Shown in pieces: positions 58,027 through 64,000 of a stretch of DNA of 64,000 nucleotides (within the stretch, counting starts at the first letter, position 1; every line of letters starts with the position of its first letter). This stretch comes from Thermohalobaculum sp039028795 (GTDB lineage Bacteria; Pseudomonadota; Alphaproteobacteria; Rhodobacterales; Rhodobacteraceae). The stretch lies in contig JBCCHJ010000026.1 in NCBI GenBank assembly GCA_039028795.1, positions 1-64,000 of the forward strand, read 5' to 3'. The translations under genes were made by a program, and so were the position numbers. The notes beneath the pieces are model-generated. The model worked only from the letters and a program-made list of their open reading frames with translations. It did not search any database and was not told the origin of the DNA.

Positions 58027-61000
58027 TCATTCTGCCGCGCGGATCAGCTTCACCGCAGGCGGATCATCGAAGATCAATTCAGGCATCTCACCCTTGCCGA
58101 ACTTTCGTCGGGCGCGGGCATCTGCGCGTGCCTCAGACCCCGCTGCAAGCCGAGCGACCCAGCCTGTGCCTCTTGCAACCCAGACCCGGGCGGCCAGGGC
58201 TGCGGGGGTTACCACCAGCGTCAGAATCGTTGCAAGGCCCAGGCCGAAGACAACCGCAGTGGCCAATTGCACCCACCAGAGCGCCGTCGGCGCGCCCTGG
58301 GACATGGTGCCCGATCCGAAATCCAGCGACGTCGCCAGCATCATCGGGGTTAGACCCGCCATGGTGGTGATCGTGGTCAACAGCACGGGGCGGATGCGGG
58401 CCTCGGCCGTGCGGATGATCGCCTCGAGCGGTTTCATGCGCGACCGCAGATCCTGGAAGGTGTCGATCAGCACGATATTGTTGTTCACGACGATCCCGGC
58501 CAGCGCGACGATCCCCGTCCCGGTCATGATGATCGAGAACTTCTGACCCATCACCAGCATTCCGATCAGCACCCCGGCCACCGACATGATCACGGCCGTG
58601 AGTACCAGGACCGAGTTATAGATTGAGTTGAACTGCGCCAACATGATGATGAACATCAGGCCCAGCGCACCACCGAACGCGATCTGCAAAAAGGCCGCGC
58701 TTTTGGCCTGTTCTTCCCGGTCACCGGTGAATCTGGCGGCAACGCTGCTGGGGAAAGTGCGCTGATCCGCGATCCAGGTTTCGAGTTCTTCGAGGATCGA
58801 GACATCCGTGACGCCTTCGGGCGCGTCGCGGGAGACATCTGCGCGCACCAGGAAGAACCGCTCGCCATCGCGGCGGGTGATCTCGGCCAGTCTTGGGGCC
58901 GCTTTTCGGGTCACAAAATTTGACAACGGAATTGGGCCCTGAACTGTCGGGACCTTCAATTGATCCAAGGTGGCCAGTCTCCGGTCGGCCTCGGGAAACC
59001 GCATGCGGATTTCCAGTTCCTCGTCGCTGTCATCTGGACGATAGGTTCCCAGGATCGCGCCGCGCGTCACCAATTGGATAAGTGGTCCAACCGTTGCGAC
59101 ATCCGCACCAAAACGGCCTGCGGTAGCCCGGTCCACAGTGATCTGCCAGTCGATCCCAGGCAGCGGGCGCGTGTCGTCGACATTTGTGGTGCCGGGTTCT
59201 TCCTCGATCCGGGCGCGAGCGATCTCGACTGCCGCGCGCAGATCGGCCCAATTGGATGATCTTAGCTCTAGCTGGATCGGTTTACCTTGTTGCGGCCCGT
59301 CCGCCTGTTTGAACACCTCGGTTCCGATCCCGGGAATGTCCGAGGTAACTTCCTCCATTTCCTGCAGCACATCAGCCCCGGGGCGCCGTTGTCCCCAAGG
59401 CTGGAGCTCTACCATGATCTCGCCGATCGTATCGGGTGGAGAGTCAACACCCACCAAATCGCCGAGGCCTGAGGCGCCTGCCGATGTGAACGCCGATGCG
59501 ATATCAGGGATCTTCAAGATCCGGTCTTCAACCTGGCGCACCAGTTTATCGGTTTGGGCAATCGACAGGTTCCCGCGCGCCTTTACAAAGACAATCGCGC
59601 GCTGAGGTTCTGTGTTGACGAAGAACTCGGTGCCCTTTGCGTATTGACCATAGAGCCCGAAGATTATCACCAGCGCCGTGATCGCCGCACCGATGGCCAG
59701 GAACGGCCCGGCAGGGTTCAAGACGATCAGGCCGATCAACCGTCCGAAGGGAGTACGTTTGTAAACGCTGTTTGGCTTCGCTTCCTGTTCCGGTGCAAAG
59801 CAGAGCGTCGCAGCCAGCGCGATAACCATCGCCGACAGTACGAACGGCGTCGCGTTTTCACCGCCGCCGGAAAAACTGTTTGCGATGGCAATGGTTGCAA
59901 GCGCTACAACTGTCAGACCCAAAGCGCGCTGCTGGATCGACAATCGCCGCAGCCGACCGGCAAGCCCGCCTAGAACCGGCAGGAAGACCAGTGCAACCAG
60001 CAACGAGGCGGTCAGCACGAAGATCAGCGTAACCGGCAACAGCCCCATGAACTCACCCGGCATCCCGGGCCAGAACAACATGGGGAGGAAGGCACAAAGT
60101 GTCGTTCCGGTCGACGCGACGATCGGCCAGAACATCCGCTTTGCCGCCGCCGCATAGGCGCGCATCGGGCCCTTGCCCCTGGAGATTTCCTTATCCGCGT
60201 ATTCGACCACCACGATAGCGCCGTCCACCAACATGCCGACGGCCAGGATCAGGCCGAACATGACCATGTTGTTGATCGGCAAACCCGCAACGGACATCAG
60301 CGCAAAGGCCAACAGGAACGAGGATGGGATAGCGACACCGACAAGTATGGCCGACCTAAAACCCAGTGCGGCCAGAACCACCATCATGACCAGAAGAACT
60401 GCCGTCGCGACTGCGCCTTCCAGTTGCGACACCATGCTTTTGACCTGGACGGATTCGTCCATCGAGAAGTCGACAATCACCGCCCGGCGCAGCTGTTCCG
60501 GCCATTTAGCAACTTCTTTATCAACGATGCTGCGAACTTCATTCACCGTCTCGATTATGTTTTCGCCCAAACGCTTCGAGACGCGCAGCGAAATCGCAGG
60601 TTTTCCGTTGTACCGCGCCAGGCTTTCCGGATCTTCGAATGTTCGCCTCAGCTGTGCAACATCGCTGAGCCGGATTACCCGGTCACCATTTACCTTCACA
60701 GGCAGGTTAAAGACATCCGCAGCGGTTTCGAACGACCCCGGCACCGTGACCGAAAACGAGGCGGTAGCACTTTCGACATTGCCAGCCGCGACCAATTGGT
60801 TGTTTCGATCGATCACCGTCAAAAGCTCGGACGCCGTGACGTTATAGCTTTCCATTTTCAGCGGATCGATGAGGACTTCGAGGATCTCGTCCCGTTCACC
60901 GGCGATATCAGCCTCGAGCACTGCGGGGTTTGCTTCGACCTCGCGCTGAAGATCTTTCGCCAGTTTCAACAGTGTGCGTTCCGGCACCGCACCCGAAAGC

Positions 61001-61428
61001 GAAACGATCAGGATCGGAAACTCGGACAGATTGATTTCGTGGACGACCGATTCCTCGGCGCTATCAGGAAACTCCACCCTGGCCTGGTCAACTCGGTCGC
61101 GAACATCGGCCAGAACCGCCTGTTTGTCCCAGCCGAAGTTGAACTCTAGAACGATCCCGGCATGGCCTTCGGTGCCATAGGCGGTCATTTGTTTAAGATC
61201 GTCCAGACCTCGAAGCTCTGCCTCCAGCGGCTTCACCAGCAAACGTTCCGCGTCAGATGCCGAAATGCCGGGCGCCGGGGTCGAGATGTAGAATATCGGA
61301 ATGTCGATATCCGGCTCGCCCTCTTTAGGCAGCGATACGTAGGATACCAGCCCGGCCGCAATCAGGATGACCATCATGGCCATCACCATGCGCGCCCGTG
61401 TCGTGCACCAGTCGATCAGACCATTCAT
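58027..61428 (-). CDS. RND-family efflux pump inner-membrane permease
   Basis: A 1133-residue proton-driven RND transporter (AcrB/MdtB-like). Helix 1 (MVMAMMVILIAAGLVSYVSL) is followed by the first porter domain, TM4 (LILAVGMLVDGAIVVVEYAD), a mid-protein insertion of about 80 residues with two extra hydrophobic segments (GLTVVALATIAIA, VLSAMVIALAATL), the second porter domain, and TM10 region (GTGIVALAGIVVNNNIVLI). TM4 has only one of the usual two adjacent Asp (VDGA instead of VDDA). The ATG at 61428 overlaps the adaptor stop by 4 bp, which fixes the start. The substrate is unknown. Confidence 0.9.
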   Translation of the reverse strand: MNGLIDWCTTRARMVMAMMVILIAAGLVSYVSLPKEGEPDIDIPIFYISTPAPGISASDAERLLVKPLEAELRGLDDLKQMTAYGTEGHAGIVLEFNFGWDKQAVLADVRDRVDQARVEFPDSAEESVVHEINLSEFPILIVSLSGAVPERTLLKLAKDLQREVEANPAVLEADIAGERDEILEVLIDPLKMESYNVTASELLTVIDRNNQLVAAGNVESATASFSVTVPGSFETAADVFNLPVKVNGDRVIRLSDVAQLRRTFEDPESLARYNGKPAISLRVSKRLGENIIETVNEVRSIVDKEVAKWPEQLRRAVIVDFSMDESVQVKSMVSQLEGAVATAVLLVMMVVLAALGFRSAILVGVAIPSSFLLAFALMSVAGLPINNMVMFGLILAVGMLVDGAIVVVEYADKEISRGKGPMRAYAAAAKRMFWPIVASTGTTLCAFLPMLFWPGMPGEFMGLLPVTLIFVLTASLLVALVFLPVLGGLAGRLRRLSIQQRALGLTVVALATIAIANSFSGGGENATPFVLSAMVIALAATLCFAPEQEAKPNSVYKRTPFGRLIGLIVLNPAGPFLAIGAAITALVIIFGLYGQYAKGTEFFVNTEPQRAIVFVKARGNLSIAQTDKLVRQVEDRILKIPDIASAFTSAGASGLGDLVGVDSPPDTIGEIMVELQPWGQRRPGADVLQEMEEVTSDIPGIGTEVFKQADGPQQGKPIQLELRSSNWADLRAAVEIARARIEEEPGTTNVDDTRPLPGIDWQITVDRATAGRFGADVATVGPLIQLVTRGAILGTYRPDDSDEELEIRMRFPEADRRLATLDQLKVPTVQGPIPLSNFVTRKAAPRLAEITRRDGERFFLVRADVSRDAPEGVTDVSILEELETWIADQRTFPSSVAARFTGDREEQAKSAAFLQIAFGGALGLMFIIMLAQFNSIYNSVLVLTAVIMSVAGVLIGMLVMGQKFSIIMTGTGIVALAGIVVNNNIVLIDTFQDLRSRMKPLEAIIRTAEARIRPVLLTTITTMAGLTPMMLATSLDFGSGTMSQGAPTALWWVQLATAVVFGLGLATILTLVVTPAALAARVWVARGTGWVARLAAGSEARADARARRKFGKGEMPELIFDDPPAVKLIRAAE

Positions 61429-62546
61429 TGGTCCGTGTCCACGCCGGCGACCGTCCCGATCACGCGGCGGCCGTCCCGGACGAATTCCTGACCGACCACG
61501 ATGACATTCGCTGTTTCGGGCAAACCGCCCAGCCAAATGCCTTCAGCGGTTTCAGACAGGATATCCACCGGGTAGAACCGGGCCACGCCGTCTTCGTCGA
61601 CCCGGACGCCCATCCGTCCAAGATCATCCAGCGTCAGAACGGTGTGGGGCAGCAAATGCGCGGTCTCGGGCGGAAGGCCAACCCGCAGTTCGGCTGTCAT
61701 ACCGTCCCGGATCGAACCATCCGGATTTTCGATGGTCACCTCGACGGCGAATGTCCGGGTCAATTCATCGGCCATTCGGGACAGGAACGAAATCTGCCCT
61801 TCGGCCTCAACGCCGTTGATGAGGCGCGCATCCGCAGGCTGGCCAAGCGACAAGAGATCGACCTCTTGTTCGGCGACGTAGGCGGTGACCTTGACCCTCA
61901 TCAGATCGATCACGTCCGCACAGACACTACCGGGCGTCATCAGCGTGCCGATTTCCGCGGTGTCGGTTTCAAGGACGCCATCGAACGGGGCTTTGATATC
62001 CAACTGCGCGATGTCCCACTTCACCCGGTCCAACCGCGCCTGCGCTGCCTGAAGCTGCGCTTCGGCGGTCTTCAGGGTGGTGTCGGCGGTGAAGCCCTTT
62101 TGCTTTAACTGTTTCGCAGCGCTGGCTTCAGCCTGGGCTTCCGCAAGCACCGCTTTGGCCTCGGCCAGTTCGGCGTCACGTACACCAGGGTTCAACCGGC
62201 AGAGCACCTGTCCGGCTGTAACGCGCGATCCGCTGGGCAGCGCTTCTGAGATCACCCGGCCTGTGGTTTCCGAAGCGACCTCGACGTTCCGGTTGGCGTG
62301 AGTTCTACCTCGGATCAGCAGCGAGCCCTGGGTTTCCTGGGCCTGGCTTTGAATAACGACAACAGGCACAGGCTTTATGCTGGCGTCTTCCTCGCTGGAG
62401 GGTTGTCCGGATGCCCCATCATCCGTCGTGGTAATTGCCGCCGCCATTGGTTCAGGATCCCCGACCATCAGGTCGTGACGCAGGACGAACCAGTACCAAA
62501 GGCCACCAGCAATCAGCAGGGCCGCAATTACAGAGGTGAGGCGCAT
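61425..62546 (-). CDS. RND efflux periplasmic adaptor (HlyD/AcrA family)
   Basis: A 373-residue membrane-fusion protein with an N-terminal anchor (VIAALLIAGGLWYWFVL). It has a split lipoyl domain (GRTHANRNVEVASETTGRVI, later ALPSGSRVTAGQVLCRLN and IKAPFDGVLETDTAE), an alpha hairpin (~110-170, AEAKAVLAEAQAEASAAKQL), and a beta barrel (VKVTAYVAEQEVDLLSLGQ). GGAGAG precedes the ATG at 62546; a longer frame is rejected. It heads the operon with the RND permease. No TolC-like channel is adjacent. Confidence 0.9.
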   Translation of the reverse strand: MRLTSVIAALLIAGGLWYWFVLRHDLMVGDPEPMAAAITTTDDGASGQPSSEEDASIKPVPVVVIQSQAQETQGSLLIRGRTHANRNVEVASETTGRVISEALPSGSRVTAGQVLCRLNPGVRDAELAEAKAVLAEAQAEASAAKQLKQKGFTADTTLKTAEAQLQAAQARLDRVKWDIAQLDIKAPFDGVLETDTAEIGTLMTPGSVCADVIDLMRVKVTAYVAEQEVDLLSLGQPADARLINGVEAEGQISFLSRMADELTRTFAVEVTIENPDGSIRDGMTAELRVGLPPETAHLLPHTVLTLDDLGRMGVRVDEDGVARFYPVDILSETAEGIWLGGLPETANVIVVGQEFVRDGRRVIGTVAGVDTDQ

Positions 62547-62720
62547 ATCTCTCCTATGGTCCCTGGAACGGTCAAACGGACCACGGCGGTGCATCTGGCG
62601 CGTTACACCTTAAAAGATAGCTATTTTCCGCCCTGTGGAAAAGGGTGCGCGCAACGTGACGCAGGGTCATGTAAATCAGGTTTGCGTGACCAATACCGGT
62701 TTTAGCGTGAAGTGCCGGTG

Positions 62721-63593
62721 TCAAACGGCAGCAAGACCGTCAATCAGGGCCTTGGCCGAGCCATATCCATCGGAATTTGCCCCGCGGAACGCCTTTTCCT
62801 GCCAACCCGCTTGTTTCGCCTCGCGCAGCGCCACGCCAGCCTCGACCAGGCGGTCGCGGGGTTCTGCGATGAAACCGGCTTTGGTCAGCGAAGGTTTGAA
62901 TGCATCGCCGCCGATCGGGGCGAAGTTTTCGGACATTGGCGACACGAAATTGTCCTGCAGGTAGCTTTGGAACCGGCTGGAATATGGGGACGCATCAGCG
63001 ATGCCGTGCAGCACCTCACGGAACACCCGTGCTTCGGCATCTGCCGCTTCACCCAGGAAGATCGGCGAGGCGCCTTTCAATTGCGTCGACATGCGCCATG
63101 AGCCGCTGAAGATGTTCGAGAACAGGTTCACTTCGTTGCGCAGGTAGTCGATGGCGAACTGACAGTTCGAATGAGAGATGTGCATGTAGTAATTGTAGAA
63201 AGCCTGTATGAGGTTTTCGCGGTCCTGATTTCCGGGGCTGCCTGCGGCTAACCTGTCGCGGTAGTGCTTGAAGGACACAAAACGATGGCCTTCGCCCACG
63301 TCTTTCCCGAATTTGAAGCGTTCGGTGTAGAAGTGCTTGGTGCCTTCCGTCTTCACTTCGTTGGTAATCAGGCCAAGGCTGGCAACGACCCCTCGCAGTT
63401 GTTCTTCGGCGGCATATTCGTTCAGGTCATGGGCTTTGGCGACAAAGTTATCATAGGGGTCGATGCCCTGAATCCGCGTTTCTTCCCTTGTGAGCGTGCG
63501 GGCCTGGTTTGGACCGAAGTCATCCTCGGCCCGCGCAGCAGTGTATCCCGGACCGGACCAATTACCATATCTTAGCAGATCTTCGACTTTCAT
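62721..63593 (-). CDS. Uncharacterised protein with phospholipase A2-like motif
   Basis: A 290-residue protein, no signal peptide. Near the N-terminus RYGNWSGPGYTAAR is followed, after ~30 residues, by GIDPYDNFVAKAHDLNEY; the combination YGNxxGPG ... DxxD ... HD...Y recalls the calcium loop and His-Asp dyad of secreted phospholipases A2, but the disulfide Cys are lacking and the spacing to HD is one residue longer. The rest (for example YYMHISHSNCQFAIDYLRNEV) is unfamiliar. The ATG at 63593 has AGGAAGG 8 bp upstream. It starts 19 bp after the propeller gene, so the two are likely co-transcribed. Function unproven. Confidence 0.6.
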   Translation of the reverse strand: MKVEDLLRYGNWSGPGYTAARAEDDFGPNQARTLTREETRIQGIDPYDNFVAKAHDLNEYAAEEQLRGVVASLGLITNEVKTEGTKHFYTERFKFGKDVGEGHRFVSFKHYRDRLAAGSPGNQDRENLIQAFYNYYMHISHSNCQFAIDYLRNEVNLFSNIFSGSWRMSTQLKGASPIFLGEAADAEARVFREVLHGIADASPYSSRFQSYLQDNFVSPMSENFAPIGGDAFKPSLTKAGFIAEPRDRLVEAGVALREAKQAGWQEKAFRGANSDGYGSAKALIDGLAAV

Positions 63594-63612
63594 ATTACCC
63601 ACCTTCCTGAAG

Positions 63613-64000
63613 TCATTGGATTTTAATGATATTCATTGGGGTCGTCGTGAAATTGAGTTTGAAGTTTCGGCGGTCCTTTGAAGTAGTATTGATCAAAGAA
63701 TACGATAATGCGGGTATGCCTGATCCGGGCATCTGCGACACCTCTAGCAACACGCGCCCATCCCCCGAAAGAGCCAGATCCCAGATTCGCAAAGTATCGG
63801 TATTGGCAGACAGAAAGACCTGAGGGCCGCTCGGTGCCAAGGCGATGATATCCGTTCCGGCTGCAAAGTAGCCAATGGCCGAACTGGGGTTGCCGGTGGC
63901 GCTTTCGGTCGAGGGCGGTCGCGTAATGCCCAGCTTTTCCAGATCTGCCGCGCCCCAACTCTGCAGGATGGTGCCGTCCTGCTTATCCAGGAGGTATGCG
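63613..64000 (-). CDS. Beta-propeller (WD40-like) protein, 3' end only
   Basis: The minus-strand frame is open to the window edge (first complete codon at 63999) and encodes the last ~128 residues of a larger protein. It contains IGYFAAGTDIIALAPSGPQV and FLSANTDTLRIWDLALSGDG, typical of a WD40 blade (aPsG..v.sas.D.tlrIWDl), and ends FTTTPMNIIKIQ. Its upstream domains are not visible. It is immediately upstream of the PLA2-like gene on the same strand. Confidence 0.6.
   Translation of the reverse strand, partial: AYLLDKQDGTILQSWGAADLEKLGITRPPSTESATGNPSSAIGYFAAGTDIIALAPSGPQVFLSANTDTLRIWDLALSGDGRVLLEVSQMPGSGIPALSYSLINTTSKDRRNFKLNFTTTPMNIIKIQ

Noticed and set aside
1..64000. CRISPR arrays, insertion sequences, phage genes, tRNA/rRNA genes
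   Set aside because: No regularly spaced repeats, transposase or integrase motifs, or cloverleaf-like sequences were seen on reading both strands; a dedicated search could still find a missed tRNA.

Overview
The window looks like a chromosomal segment of a marine Rhodobacterales (roseobacter-type) alphaproteobacterium. The coding sequence is GC-rich and densely packed. Many operon joints are ATGA/GTGA overlaps of 4 bp. The gene set fits this group: tatABC followed by a DUF815 ATPase, serS-lipoprotein-surE-pcm-nlpD, yajC-secDF-Mth938, mlaA/mlaC, Tad (Flp) pilus genes, an AcuI-type acryloyl-CoA reductase, a DmdA-like aminomethyltransferase and a D-hydantoin pathway. I found no rRNA, tRNA, CRISPR array, insertion sequence or prophage. 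The first ~125 bp are foreign to the rest: they encode the N-terminus of an RpoH-like sigma factor fused directly to a truncated RhlE-type helicase, which looks like a chimeric contig end or a rearrangement.

Layout. 0-7.5 kb: sigma/helicase junction, an ArsP-type permease behind a palindrome-overlapped promoter, an AT-rich secreted histidine-phosphatase-like gene, prfC, a small hypothetical, and a divergent pair of a DmdA-like enzyme and an orphan FbpC-like ATPase. 7.6-15.9 kb: tatABC and a DUF815 ATPase convergent with the serS...nlpD-methyltransferase operon. 16-22.6 kb: Tad pilus cluster (two Flp pilins, prepilin peptidase, an internally duplicated CpaB, CpaE, two TadE-like pseudopilins, the CpaC secretin, a CpaD-like lipoprotein) with no TadA/B/C motor genes. 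23-28 kb: YHS lipoprotein and a hydantoin operon (D-carbamoylase, flavin reductase, hydantoinase, racemase). 28-33.8 kb: thioesterase, prs, an isomerase, and an ArsR regulator divergent from a desaturase/SRPBCC membrane-protein pair. 33.8-37.6 kb: a TIR-membrane protein at the end of a run with DUF2182 and DUF1326 genes. 37.7-43.5 kb: acuI, a class V aminotransferase, GNAT, rsmD, peroxiredoxin, ydcF, a second GNAT. 43.6-46.8 kb: type I secretion ABC protein and adaptor. 47-54.4 kb: mlaA-mlaC, yajC-secDF-Mth938, LysE exporter, Fe/Mn SOD, LOG protein. 54.4-62.5 kb: LysM protein, Atm1-like exporter, RND pump. 62.7-64 kb: a PLA2-like protein behind the 3' end of a beta-propeller gene that runs off the window.

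Most of the window is envelope biology: Tat export feeds at least two putative Tat substrates here (MlaC and the YHS lipoprotein), SecDF/YajC supports Sec export, Mla maintains lipid asymmetry, and NlpD, the Tad pilus, type I secretion and the RND pump span the envelope. The least conventional loci are the duplicated CpaB, the TIR-membrane protein with its Met-rich neighbour, the ArsR-controlled desaturase module, the PLA2-like/propeller pair, and a small family of dispersed hairpin repeats, one of which supplies the C-terminus of RsmD.
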